A stretch of DNA of 64,000 nucleotides from an uncultured Pseudomonadota bacterium (lineage in GTDB: Bacteria > Pseudomonadota > Gammaproteobacteria > Ga0077536), in NCBI GenBank assembly GCA_903825645.1, contig CAIKBL010000083.1, positions 1 to 64,000 of the forward strand, read 5' to 3'. Shown here in pieces: positions 54,513-64,000 of the stretch; position 1 is the stretch's first letter, and each line of letters begins with the position of its first letter. A program made the translations under genes and the position numbers. The notes beneath the pieces are model-generated. The model made no database searches and was not told where the DNA came from. It saw only the letters and a program-made list of their open reading frames with translations.

Positions 54513-55778
54513 ATGAGGCTTCTCTATCGCGTGCTATACCTCGGGTTTCTACCTCTGCTTTTGCTGCGGTTGTTCTGGCGAGGACGCTCGAATCCGGCCT
54601 ATCGACATCGTTGGCAGGAGCGCTTCGGATACTACGCACGAGGCTCATTCGGCTTGCGCCCAATCTGGATCCACGCCGTCTCGGTCGGCGAGGTTGCGGC
54701 GGCGGTGCCGCTGGTCAAGGGATTGCGCGAACGCTATCCGGATTATCCCGTGCTGTTCACGACCACGACGCCGACGGGTTGTGACGCGGTGACGCGCCAG
54801 TTCGGCCAAAGCGTTAGTCATGCCTATTTCCCCTATGATTTGGCATTCATTGTGAGGCGCTTTTTAGCGCATTTTCAGCCGCGTCTGCTGCTGCTGATGG
54901 AGACGGAGCTGTGGCCTAATGTCATCGAAGGCTGTCAACAAGCAGGCGTTGCGGTATTGCTGGTGAATGGCCGGCTCTCGGCGGGATCGGCCCGGCGATA
55001 TCGCTGGATACAGCCCTTGATGAGACAAATGCTCGAGGCATTGACGCATGCTGCGATGCAGAGCCAGGCAGATGCCGATCGACTGTGTGATCTGGGCGCT
55101 CGCCCAGCGCGGGTCTCGGTGACTGGCAGCCTCAAATTTGATATCCAAATTGCCCCCAGCGTCTACGAAGAGGCCGCCGCCCTGCGTCGACGGTTAGGTG
55201 TGAACCGGCCGATTTGGATGGCGGCGAGTACGCGTCCAGGGGAGGAGGGCCTACTGTTGGAAGCGGCCGCGCAGGTTAGAGCGCGTTTTCCATCCTTGCT
55301 GCTGATCCTCTCGCCCCGACATCCTGAGCGCTTCGTTGAAGTCCTTGATCTGTGCACTCGTGCCGGGTTGAAAGTTCAGCGTCGCAGTGCAGATCTGCGA
55401 TGCGAGGCGGACACCACCGTGTTCTTACTGGACAGCATGGGCGAATTGACGCGTTTTTACGCCACCTGCGATATCGCCTTCGTGGGCGGAAGTCTCGTTC
55501 CGCTTGGTGGCCACAACGTCCTCGAACCGGCGGCACTCGGGATCCCCATTGTCGTGGGGCCGCATATGTTCAACTTTCTGGAGATTACGCATAAGTTGGC
55601 GGCAGGCGGGGCATTGCAGAGCGCCCCCGATGTGGCAGGCGTCAGTGCAATCGTGAATGCTTGGTTTGCCGATAGCGATGCGCGGGATGATACCGGTCGG
55701 CGAGGTCGTCTCATTGTGGAGGCGAATCGCGGTGCGACGCACCGTATTTTGACCCGGGTCGACGACGCCCTTCGCTGA
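54513..55778 (+). CDS. waaA: 3-deoxy-D-manno-octulosonic acid (Kdo) transferase
   Basis: This 421-residue GT30 glycosyltransferase adds Kdo to lipid A precursor. It has an N-terminal membrane anchor (VLYLGFLPLLLLRLFW), HAVSVGEVAAAVPLV with the catalytic Glu, METELWPN, VTGSLKFD, LILSPRHPERF and the CMP-Kdo-binding FVGGSLVPLGGHNVLEPAA. The function completes the hldE-hldD LPS group. Confidence 0.95.
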   Translation: MRLLYRVLYLGFLPLLLLRLFWRGRSNPAYRHRWQERFGYYARGSFGLRPIWIHAVSVGEVAAAVPLVKGLRERYPDYPVLFTTTTPTGCDAVTRQFGQSVSHAYFPYDLAFIVRRFLAHFQPRLLLLMETELWPNVIEGCQQAGVAVLLVNGRLSAGSARRYRWIQPLMRQMLEALTHAAMQSQADADRLCDLGARPARVSVTGSLKFDIQIAPSVYEEAAALRRRLGVNRPIWMAASTRPGEEGLLLEAAAQVRARFPSLLLILSPRHPERFVEVLDLCTRAGLKVQRRSADLRCEADTTVFLLDSMGELTRFYATCDIAFVGGSLVPLGGHNVLEPAALGIPIVVGPHMFNFLEITHKLAAGGALQSAPDVAGVSAIVNAWFADSDARDDTGRRGRLIVEANRGATHRILTRVDDALR

Positions 55779-55828
55779 CGCAGAGCAGCACATCGAGATC
55801 GCCGTGTACGGCGCGGGCGCAGTAAGCC

Positions 55829-56404
55829 CTATCGCAGGCAGGCGAGTAGTGTCTTGAACTGAGGATGTTGCGCGTCGCTCAACCACTCAAATACGAGGGA
55901 TTCCGCACTGGTGATTTTCACGCCGGCTTGCTCCAAACGTCTCAGGGCATTCACGCGGTTGGCGTGTGCTCTTGAGGAAACGGCATCTTCGACCACAAAG
56001 ACTTCGAAATCGAGCGCGAACAGATCGAGAGCAGTTTGCAGCACGCAGACGTGGGTTTCCATGCCCACGAGAATGAGCTGCCGCCGATCAGGATGTTGGC
56101 TTACGGTCTCGAGAAAAGCCGGTAGCGCGGCGCAACTGAACGTGGTTTTAATCAAGGGGCGCGTTGCAGTTGGCAGGACGGCGCTAAGACGGGCGTGTGT
56201 CGGGCCGAGACCTTGCGGATATTGCTCAGTCAGCAAGAGGGGAATTTCAAGCAGCCCGGCCGCGCGCACCAACAACGTGGTGTGGTTCAATACTTGTTCA
56301 AGCCGATCTGCGGGCATCGCCTCACAGAGCTGATGTTGGACGTCGACAACGACAAGTTGGCTGAGCGTGCGATCACATTTTCCCTTAGCGAAGTTCATGC
56401 CCAT
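55829..56404 (-). CDS. Isochorismatase-family hydrolase
   Basis: The 191-residue protein has an isochorismatase fold with LVVVDVQHQLCEAM (catalytic Asp), a Lys in RPLIKTTFSC, and VGMETHVCVLQTALDLF with the nucleophilic Cys. Cytosolic members include nicotinamidases and YcaC-like hydrolases; the substrate is unknown. ATG 56404 or 56398 are both possible. It converges with waaA and lies downstream of tolC on the same strand. Confidence 0.87.
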   Translation of the reverse strand: MGMNFAKGKCDRTLSQLVVVDVQHQLCEAMPADRLEQVLNHTTLLVRAAGLLEIPLLLTEQYPQGLGPTHARLSAVLPTATRPLIKTTFSCAALPAFLETVSQHPDRRQLILVGMETHVCVLQTALDLFALDFEVFVVEDAVSSRAHANRVNALRRLEQAGVKITSAESLVFEWLSDAQHPQFKTLLACLR

Positions 56405-56450
56405 GCGGTCCTGTACCTGTACAGCGGAGGAACGAGAAAAATTGCGATGC

Positions 56451-57854
56451 TTATCGGCGCAGGGTGTTTTGAGAGGCTTTGGCCTTTTCCGCTGGTGCGG
56501 CGCTCAGCAATTTGTTGGCCGCAGCCATATCCGCCGGGGCGAGGGTGCCCGCCGCTTTTTTTAGACGCAACCGGTCTAAGATATAGTCATAGCGGGCGTG
56601 CGCGTAATCGCGACGTGCCTGAGATAGGGCACGCTCGGACACGACGACATCGACCATGGTGCGCGTGCCTATTTCACTGCCGGCGACGGTGGCATCCAGG
56701 GCCGTTTGGGAGGAGACCACGGCCTGTCCCAAGGCTTTGACAGAGCTGATTCGGGAGACTATCCCTAAAAATGCCTCTCGCGTTGCACGATATACCGCGC
56801 GGCGGGCCTGCTCTAGGCGATCGATTGCTGCCGAATGCTCGTGCCGTGCCTGGCGGGTTTTCGATAACACGCTCCCGCCCGCATAGAGGGGAACATTGAG
56901 TCGCAGACCGATTTGGCCACCCTCCGTCACGTCGCCCAGCCGTCCACCCAGCGCGCTTTTTCCCTCGCTGCCGGTGATGTCGAGCGTAGGGTAGTTGCCT
57001 TCCGCAGACTGTGCGCCAATTTCTTCCATGGCGATTTCGGTCGCGATTTGTGCGACGCCGATGTCGAGATTTTGCGCTAGCGCCGTATCGGTCCAGTTCT
57101 CGATGCTATCGGGCACCGGACGCGCCAGATGCAGATCAGCCCCCAGGAGCATCAAGCTTTGGGGATAGCTCCCGGTGACCTCGCGAAGTGCTTCGCGGGT
57201 GTTTTCGAGGGTATTAATGGCGGAGATTTCCTCGGCGAGCGCGCGGTCATAGCCGGCCTGCGCCTCCTCGACGTCGGTAATGGCAATGACACCGACATCA
57301 AACCGCGTTTTGGCCTCATTGAGTTGACTGGCCAGCGACGCTTTTTCTGCGCGCGCGAAGGAAAGATCGTCCAGCGCAGCCAATACATCGAAATAGCGCT
57401 CGGCAACCCGGAGCATCAGGGCCTGATGGGCAGCGTCTAGTTGTGTCTGGGCTTGTTGCAGTCGCTTGTTAGCCTGCTCAAGTCGGATTTTTCGGTCGGC
57501 GTGGTAGACCGGTTGGACAATATTCAGGCTGTAATCGTAATTCCGAAAACCCGTGTCACCGGTGTTGCTGAAGCCACTGCCGGTACTGATCCGCTGACTG
57601 TTGTAGCTAATGCCGCTGGTTAAGTCCAAATGGGGCAACCATAACAGCGCCTGCGCCTGCGGGATCCCCTCCGCGACGGCCAAGGCGGTGGCCTGGGCTT
57701 CCTGATAGACAGGATCGGATGCTTCCGCTAGTTTCAAGGCGTCCAAGAGACTCGCGCTGAAGGCGCTAACCTGCACGAGCGCCAGCGTTAATCCGGCGCA
57801 GTAAGCAAACATCCTGCGGGACAGGCCGGGGGAATGTTTTTTGGTGAACAGCAA
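56451..57854 (-). CDS. tolC: TolC-family outer-membrane efflux protein
   Basis: The 467-residue protein has a signal peptide (MFAYCAGLTLALVQVSAFSA), then two repeats of TolC/OEP helix-strand structure: SLLDALKLAEASDPVYQEAQA, LNIVQPVYHADRKIRLEQAN, and IGLRLNVPLYAGGSVLSKTRQA in the second half. It forms the outer-membrane channel for type I secretion and RND efflux. TTG 57854 has GGAG six bases upstream and is preferred; ATG 57812 also gives a signal peptide. No inner-membrane partner is adjacent. Confidence 0.93.
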   Translation of the reverse strand: MLFTKKHSPGLSRRMFAYCAGLTLALVQVSAFSASLLDALKLAEASDPVYQEAQATALAVAEGIPQAQALLWLPHLDLTSGISYNSQRISTGSGFSNTGDTGFRNYDYSLNIVQPVYHADRKIRLEQANKRLQQAQTQLDAAHQALMLRVAERYFDVLAALDDLSFARAEKASLASQLNEAKTRFDVGVIAITDVEEAQAGYDRALAEEISAINTLENTREALREVTGSYPQSLMLLGADLHLARPVPDSIENWTDTALAQNLDIGVAQIATEIAMEEIGAQSAEGNYPTLDITGSEGKSALGGRLGDVTEGGQIGLRLNVPLYAGGSVLSKTRQARHEHSAAIDRLEQARRAVYRATREAFLGIVSRISSVKALGQAVVSSQTALDATVAGSEIGTRTMVDVVVSERALSQARRDYAHARYDYILDRLRLKKAAGTLAPADMAAANKLLSAAPAEKAKASQNTLRR

Positions 57855-57947
57855 ATCGAGCTCCGGGGTCTAAAAGCGGCTACCGTTCCAGCCCAGATAG
57901 ACGGGGATGTGGGCGATAAGCGACATCGTCTGTCGAGGGCTTGTGGG

Positions 57948-58262
57948 TCAATATTGTGGCATGGCAGGTTCTACCTCGCAGGCCCATCGATGGATCCCCC
58001 CACTCAGGTTCAGCACACGCTCGAATCCGCATCCACGTAGGAAGTCAGCCGCATAGTGGCTGCGCATGCCATGGTGACAAACCATGACGGTCAGCGCAGT
58101 CGGTGACAACTCGGCGTACCGCGCGGGCAGCGTGTCGAGCGGGATGAGTTGGGAACCCTCAATATGGCAGTGTGCATATTCCCAGGGTTCGCGCACATCG
58201 ACAATCACGATAGGCTCGTTCGAACGCAAGGCCTGCAATTTTGCGGGTACGATTTCCGTCAT
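57948..58262 (-). CDS. Single-domain rhodanese
   Basis: This 104-residue sulfurtransferase-type protein has VIVDVREPWEYAHCHIEGSQLIPLDTL and the active-site loop MVCHHGMRS with the persulfide Cys, then FERVLNLSGGIHRWA. It lies 4 bp from the PCMT-like gene upstream, so they are probably cotranscribed, and precedes tolC on the same strand. This PCMT-rhodanese-tolC order also occurs in pseudomonads. Confidence 0.9.
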   Translation of the reverse strand: MTEIVPAKLQALRSNEPIVIVDVREPWEYAHCHIEGSQLIPLDTLPARYAELSPTALTVMVCHHGMRSHYAADFLRGCGFERVLNLSGGIHRWACEVEPAMPQY

Positions 58263-58266
58263 CTGT

Positions 58267-58920
58267 TTAAAACTCGAATTTGGGCTTAAGCGCGGCCCCG
58301 ATTAAGGGCTCCAGCTCAAATTCAAAGAGCGCGGTGGCCGGGAAGACATCGTCCGCTTCGCGCGTGATGATCGTCGCTTCCATGACCGGCCCCGTGCCGA
58401 TGACGATGAAGAGTCGTCCCCCCAAAGCAAGCTGCCTTTCGATCAAGGGTCTGCGCGCGGGGGAGGAGGCTGTGATGGCGATGAGATCATAAGGTTGGGC
58501 AGAGGGCCATCCTTCCAATCCGTCACCAACCACGCATTCGACATTCGTCACCGCCGCGAGGCGGAGTCGGCGGGCGGCATCAGCCACGAATTCAGCATGC
58601 CGTTCGACGCTGAGGACTTCCTTGGCGAGATGGCCGAGCAGCGCTGCTAGATAGCCGCTACCGGTGCCGATTTCGAGCACACGTTCATGCTTTTGGGGGT
58701 TCAGGGCCTGTAGGAGTCGGCCTTCCAATTTGGGTGGGAACATCGACTGCCCCTTGCCCAGCGGAATGCGAATGTCCGAGAAAGCTAAAAGTCTGTAGGC
58801 CTCGGGGACGAACTGCTCACGGGGCACCGCCATCATGGCGTCGAGTACCGCCGGATCGAGGACCTCCCACGGCCGGACCTGTTGTTCGACCATATTGAAG
58901 CGAGCCTGATTGACATCCAT
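58267..58920 (-). CDS. Protein-L-isoaspartate O-methyltransferase family (second copy)
   Basis: This 217-residue protein has the PCMT-family arrangement: NMVEQQVRPWEVLD, REQFVPEAYRLLAFSDIRIPLGKGQSMFPP, the SAM motif VLEIGTGSGYLAALLG and YDLIAITASSP. It differs from the classical pcm at 25475 in the substrate loop (GKGQSMFPP rather than GFGQTISQP). ATG 58920 follows GAGGA. Whether it repairs isoaspartate is uncertain. Confidence 0.85.
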   Translation of the reverse strand: MDVNQARFNMVEQQVRPWEVLDPAVLDAMMAVPREQFVPEAYRLLAFSDIRIPLGKGQSMFPPKLEGRLLQALNPQKHERVLEIGTGSGYLAALLGHLAKEVLSVERHAEFVADAARRLRLAAVTNVECVVGDGLEGWPSAQPYDLIAITASSPARRPLIERQLALGGRLFIVIGTGPVMEATIITREADDVFPATALFEFELEPLIGAALKPKFEF

Positions 58921-59005
58921 CGTCGGTATCCTCAAAACATCGGTGAGCGCGGCCATCTCGGTTTTTCGCAAGCGACCTGGAGGTCGATCTGCGCGCCGAA
59001 AGGCT

Positions 59006-59035
59006 TTGAATGTAGTGGATTATATACGTTATAGT
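59006..59035 (+). promoter_or_regulatory. Promoter of the thiC leader
   Basis: TTGAAT (59006-59011) and TATAGT (59030-59035) are spaced by 18 bp, just upstream of the TPP riboswitch. Confidence 0.65.
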
Positions 59036-59052
59036 CGCACTGACGACAGCAG

Positions 59053-59150
59053 CTAGGGGTGCTCCTCGACTGATATTTGCCCGAGAGTCGAGCGAGCTGA
59101 GACACACCCTTTGAACCTGACCCGGATCATGCCGGCGTAGGGAAGCAAGC
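59053..59150 (+). promoter_or_regulatory. TPP riboswitch (THI box)
   Basis: The leader of thiC has the conserved THI-box parts in order: AGGGGTGC (59055-59062), GCTGAGAC (near 59096-59103), ACCCTTTGAACCTGA and CCGGATCATGCCGGCGTAGGGAA. It binds thiamine pyrophosphate and lowers thiC expression. A weak CCTGA/TCAGG hairpin follows (near 59152-59173), but no T-run; control of translation seems more likely than termination. Confidence 0.95.
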
Positions 59151-59219
59151 GCCCTGATGAAGGATATTCAGGTCACCGGGCTTTCCAGTCGGTAATCTGT
59201 TCCCCCCTATCCGCAATGA

Positions 59220-61115
<1,896 letters not shown>

Positions 61116-61134
61116 GCGTGACGCCTCGATCCGG

Positions 61135-61953
61135 ATGTCTGTGGCAGGCCGGATCTTCATTGCGCTGACCGTGATTTTTTGCTTGAACGGCCCTCGCAGC
61201 TGCTTGGCGCAGACGGGGTTTCCGGGACTAGATACGTTACTCGCCGGGACGCAGCGTAGTGCCGAACATCGGGCGCGCGATCAATATAGACACCCCGGGG
61301 AAACGCTCGATTTCTTCGGTCTCCTGCCGTCGATGACGGTGATTGAAATCTTGCCAGGCGCTGACGGGTGGTACACGGAAATCCTCGCACCCTTACTTCG
61401 CGCGCAAGGCAAGCTTATTACCGTCACCCAGCCACGAGATCCGGATCAGGCGTATTTCCGTCAAACGTTCGATACTTTCAACGCGAAGCTGGACGCTGCA
61501 CCTGACGTCTACGATAAGGTTGAGAGGCGAATCCTCGGCGAGGCGCTTGGCTCCCGGGATTCGGCGGATATGGTCCTGGCGATGCGCACGACCCATAACT
61601 GGATCGGTAATGGCGAGTTGGATGCGCGTTATAAAGCAATTTTAGCGGTCTTGAAGCCCGGCGGCATATTGGGGATCGAGCAGCACCGCGGCGCCGATGA
61701 TGGAGATCCGGTGATCACGGCGCGCTCAGGCTATGTATCGGAGCGATTTCTGATTGTGCATCTCGAATCGCTGGGTTTCCGCTTCATGAAAAAATCTGAG
61801 ATTAATGCAAACCCGCGCGACACCAAGGATTATCCCCGTGGTGTGTGGGCGCTGCCGCCAGGGCTTGCGCTGGGCGCGCAAGATCGCGCTAAATATCTTG
61901 CGATTGGTGAGTCGGATCGCATGACGTTAAAATTTATCAAACCCGGTCCATAG
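61135..61953 (+). CDS. Exported class I SAM methyltransferase-like protein (COG4798 type)
   Basis: This 272-residue protein has a signal peptide (GRIFIALTVIFCLNGPRSCLAQ) and a mature domain with MTVIEILPGADGWYTEILAPLL (motif I-like), an ADMVLAMRTTHNW stretch and LKPGGILGIEQHRGAD. These match the COG4798 predicted methyltransferases, many of which are exported. SAM is not normally available in the periplasm, so the true activity is unclear. ATG 61135 lies 19 bp after thiC and fits the signal peptide. It converges with dusA (2-bp gap). Confidence 0.83.
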   Translation: MSVAGRIFIALTVIFCLNGPRSCLAQTGFPGLDTLLAGTQRSAEHRARDQYRHPGETLDFFGLLPSMTVIEILPGADGWYTEILAPLLRAQGKLITVTQPRDPDQAYFRQTFDTFNAKLDAAPDVYDKVERRILGEALGSRDSADMVLAMRTTHNWIGNGELDARYKAILAVLKPGGILGIEQHRGADDGDPVITARSGYVSERFLIVHLESLGFRFMKKSEINANPRDTKDYPRGVWALPPGLALGAQDRAKYLAIGESDRMTLKFIKPGP

Positions 61954-61955
61954 CG

Positions 61956-62969
61956 CTACGCGGTCTGCTCGGGATAGTGCGGGCCCGCGACGAGCAGGGC
62001 AATCGCCTCGGCGATGGCGTCCGCAGGACTCAAGGTCGAGCGGCTTGCATGCGTCGCAATCAGGCGGCGCCACTCCCGGGCGCCCGGCTCCCCCTGCCGT
62101 AACCCGTTCCAATGTCGCGTCATGTGACGTAGGTCGGTACCCTTTGCCGCTTCTTCGATGAGATAGGGCGTAATAGTCTGGAGCAACGTCAGATTGTCTA
62201 CAGGCAACTCGGTCGCCCCGAACAAGGCGCGGTCGGCTTCCCTGAGCAGGCTGAGCTGCGCGTAAGCGGCGCGGCCGAGCATCACCCCATCGACGTGTTC
62301 CAGATGCGAGCGCGCCTCCTGTAGGGAGTTTATTCCGCCATTAATAACCACCGTGAGCGAAGGGAAGGCCTTTTTGATGGCGTAAACCCGCGCATAATCG
62401 AGTGGAGGAATGTCGCGGTTCTCTCGCGGCGAGAAATTGAGCAATGCCTTCCGGGCGTGCAGCACAAGTACCTTGCAGCCGGTGGACGCGAGCAAGCCGA
62501 CTAGGTGCACCAAGTGTTCGTAGCTATCGCAATCGTCGACCCCGAGACGCGTTTTTACGGTGACGGGAACCTGAACAGCGCGCTGCATTTCAGCAACGCA
62601 CGTGGCGACCAATTCCGGCTCGGCGATGAGGCAGGCGCCGAAGCGACCGGACTGGACCCGATCACTTGGGCAGCCAACGTTGAGATTGATCTCACAGTAG
62701 CCCGCGTCCTCGCCCATCCGCGCGGCTGCTGCGAGCTCCTTCGGCACACTGCCGCCCAACTGCAGGGCAACGGGATATTCTTGTGGCGAATGGGCGAGCA
62801 GGCGTTTGTGATCTCCGCGCAGGAGCGCCGTGGCGACGACCATCTCGGTGTAAAGGTGGCTGTGACGGGATAAACGTCGCGCAAGGTAACGAAAATGTCG
62901 GTCCGTGTACTGCATCATTGGCGCGACACAGAAGCGCCAAGGATTTTTTTTTTCAAAATAATTATTCAA
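61956..62969 (-). CDS. dusA: tRNA-dihydrouridine(20/20a) synthase DusA
   Basis: This 337-residue flavoenzyme reduces uridine in the tRNA D loop. It has FCVAPMMQYTDRHFRYLARRL, ALQLGGSVP, CEINLNVGCPSDRVQSGRFGACLI with the catalytic Cys, and VLHARKALL. The start is odd: an in-frame TAA lies just before ATT-TTG, with no ATG before the conserved core, so TTG 62969 (or the ATT) must start it. A run of ten A codes for EKKN at residues 6-9. Confidence 0.92.
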   Translation of the reverse strand: MNNYFEKKNPWRFCVAPMMQYTDRHFRYLARRLSRHSHLYTEMVVATALLRGDHKRLLAHSPQEYPVALQLGGSVPKELAAAARMGEDAGYCEINLNVGCPSDRVQSGRFGACLIAEPELVATCVAEMQRAVQVPVTVKTRLGVDDCDSYEHLVHLVGLLASTGCKVLVLHARKALLNFSPRENRDIPPLDYARVYAIKKAFPSLTVVINGGINSLQEARSHLEHVDGVMLGRAAYAQLSLLREADRALFGATELPVDNLTLLQTITPYLIEEAAKGTDLRHMTRHWNGLRQGEPGAREWRRLIATHASRSTLSPADAIAEAIALLVAGPHYPEQTA

Positions 62970-63168
62970 AATTTAAAATGTCGAGTGCTATTTCGTGGGC
63001 GCGGTCATGGCGCTATTCGTTATCTTTGAGGACTATTTCGTTGCGAGCCCGTTAGCAGAATCCATCTTAGGCGCTGATCGCAAGACCAGATCTCCAACGT
63101 GAGAGGACGGGCGAGTAGAGTCGAGGCATAATTGAATCATCGATAAAGCAATATAGCTAGTTCAAGCC

Positions 63169-63407
63169 ATGAGCCCGACAGTTTTCCGAGAGCGCGGGTA
63201 TCGATTTTATGTTTTCTCTCGAGAAGAACCGCGAGTACATATCCATGTCATGTCGGGGCAGGGCGAAGCCAAGTACTGGCTTGAACCTCTGTGAAACTGG
63301 CAAAGAATTACAAGCTGTCCGAGACCGAACCAAGAGAAATCGAACAAATAATTAAGGCGCACGTTGATGAGTTCAAGACAGCTTGGGACGCCCACTTCGG
63401 TGGTTGA
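63169..63407 (+). pseudogene. DUF4160 gene with a frameshift
   Basis: From ATG 63169 the frame reads MSPTVFRERGYRFYVFSREE and PRVHIHVMSGQGEAKYWLEP, a clear DUF4160 start, then stops at 63292-63294. The family continues without a gap in another frame from GTG 63291: VKLAKNYKLSE, EIEQIIKAHVDEFKTAWDAHFGG, ending at 63407. One base is missing near 63288-63291. The joined protein would be about 79 residues, normal for DUF4160. It overlaps the following DUF2442 gene. Confidence 0.8.
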
Positions 63408-63627
63408 AGTCACGAATGTTTCGGGCCACGGGTTCTGGCTGCTGGCCCGAGATGAAGAGTTGTTTCTCTCCTTTGAAGATTTTCCTTGGTTTCAGCATGC
63501 ACCAAGCGGGAAAGTCGTTCACGTCATCGAACCTGCCCCGGGCCACTATTATTGGCCCGAACTTGATATCGATCTTGGTCTGGAAACTATCCGGCATCCT
63601 GATCGGTATCCTCTAAAAGTGAAGTGA
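63367..63627 (+). CDS. DUF2442 protein
   Basis: The 86-residue protein matches DUF2442: VVEVTNVSGHGFWLLARDEELFLSFEDFPWFQHA, then VIEPAPGHYYWPELDIDLGLETI and a RHPDRYPL tail. DUF4160 and DUF2442 genes are often neighbours and have been suggested as a toxin-antitoxin-like pair. ATG 63367 lies inside the end of the DUF4160 frame (41-bp overlap). Since the partner is frameshifted, its function here may be lost. Confidence 0.83.
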   Translation: MSSRQLGTPTSVVEVTNVSGHGFWLLARDEELFLSFEDFPWFQHAPSGKVVHVIEPAPGHYYWPELDIDLGLETIRHPDRYPLKVK

Positions 63628-64000
63628 TGCCTAAATACCGCGATCAAGTGGACGGGCCGAGAAACGCCATCCCCGCTTGTGAGCGCCGCGGTGGGTTGCT
63701 GGGGCCAGACATGGGCACTGGCCTCCGATGGGCGACGTCAGTCTGCGTAATTCAAGTAGCGAAGGCGCGCTTCTTTTCGAGATCGGCCCGCGCGGTTAGA
63801 CAACAGCCTGAACAGGCAATCGTCGAACACTTACGCCAAAACTCAGATGCTTCAAAGACACCCGTCGCAAATGAGGCACGTCGCACGCGCAGACTGCCGC
63901 GGGGCTCCTACGTTTTCGAATAGGTTGCAAGGTCCCGAATAAACCGAGGGATTTGAACCGCGTTTCAAAGCATTATGAGGGCAATGCAGAGGCGTCAAGG
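63628..64000. other. Right edge, no gene supported
   Basis: About 370 bp after the DUF2442 gene. An open frame from 63627 gives an Arg/Ser/Ala-rich product with no recognisable family. A T-loop-like word GGGATTTGAACC (63948-63959) occurs, but no full tRNA folds around it. Confidence 0.4.

Noticed and set aside
63627-63923. 98-residue plus-strand frame after the DUF2442 gene
   Set aside because: Low-complexity Arg/Ser/Ala-rich product, no family, no convincing ribosome site.
63948-63959. T-loop-like word GGGATTTGAACC suggesting a tRNA or attachment-site remnant
   Set aside because: The bases around it do not form a T stem or acceptor stem, and no integrase is nearby.

Overview
The window is chromosomal DNA of a Gammaproteobacterium. 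The gene orders are the main evidence: surE-pcm-nlpD-rpoS, initiator tRNA-rimP-nusA-infB-rbfA-truB-rpsO-pnp, rpsP-rimM-trmD-rplS, yafS-like-rnhA-dnaQ divergent from mltD, and hldE-hldD-waaA near tolC. The DNA is moderately GC-rich. It is not an enteric: gloB is absent between mltD and the methyltransferase gene, there is a lysine-rich histone-H1-like gene, and a CFA/DUF1365/flavin-oxidoreductase locus is present. I would place it among free-living, environmental Gammaproteobacteria, but the sequence alone does not let me name the genus.

Layout. Positions 1-5812 hold the tail of a receiver-domain protein and a same-strand accessory group: alpha/beta-hydrolase, D-2-hydroxyacid dehydrogenase, luciferase-like (LLM) oxidoreductase, Baeyer-Villiger monooxygenase and an isoprenylcysteine-methyltransferase-like membrane protein. 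Positions 6023-11912 (minus strand) hold a lipid-modification locus (flavin oxidoreductase, DUF1365, cyclopropane-fatty-acid-synthase-like, chalcone-isomerase-like, SDR, NTF2-like), split by about 0.8 kb with no intact gene. Positions 12179-18431 hold a DNA glycosylase, an exported SBP56/methanethiol-oxidase protein, HisN, two unknown exported proteins, an NRDE protein and apt. Positions 18640-22666 hold mltD, a methyltransferase, rnhA, dnaQ and grxD. Positions 22874-23573 encode a 31-residue membrane peptide and a DUF989-like membrane protein.

Positions 23799-29258 hold argF, the surE-pcm-nlpD-rpoS stress cluster, an Mth938-like gene and adk. Positions 29490-35235 hold the H1-like gene, PBP1B, a TPR lipoprotein, an orphan FliK/FlhB-C-terminal pair and a GYF-membrane-pentapeptide-repeat protein. 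Positions 35420-46915 are the core translation block, with recognisable promoters before the tRNA, rpsO, rpsP and rplS. Positions 46985-51927 hold a GST/glutaredoxin-like protein, xerD, a GspE/PilB-type ATPase in opposite orientation and dsbC. Positions 52036-58920 hold heptose/Kdo lipopolysaccharide genes, an isochorismatase-like hydrolase, tolC, a rhodanese and a second PCMT-like methyltransferase. Positions 59006-61953 hold a promoter, TPP riboswitch, thiC and an exported methyltransferase. Positions 61956-64000 hold dusA and a DUF4160/DUF2442 pair whose first gene is frameshifted.

The best candidates for new biology are the 31-aa membrane peptide plus DUF989-like protein, the GYF-TM-pentapeptide protein next to orphan FliK/FlhB-like proteins, the palindrome over the H1-like promoter, the GspE-like ATPase with Pro in its P-loop, and the BVMO/LLM group. 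No CRISPR array, integrase island or complete insertion sequence was seen.
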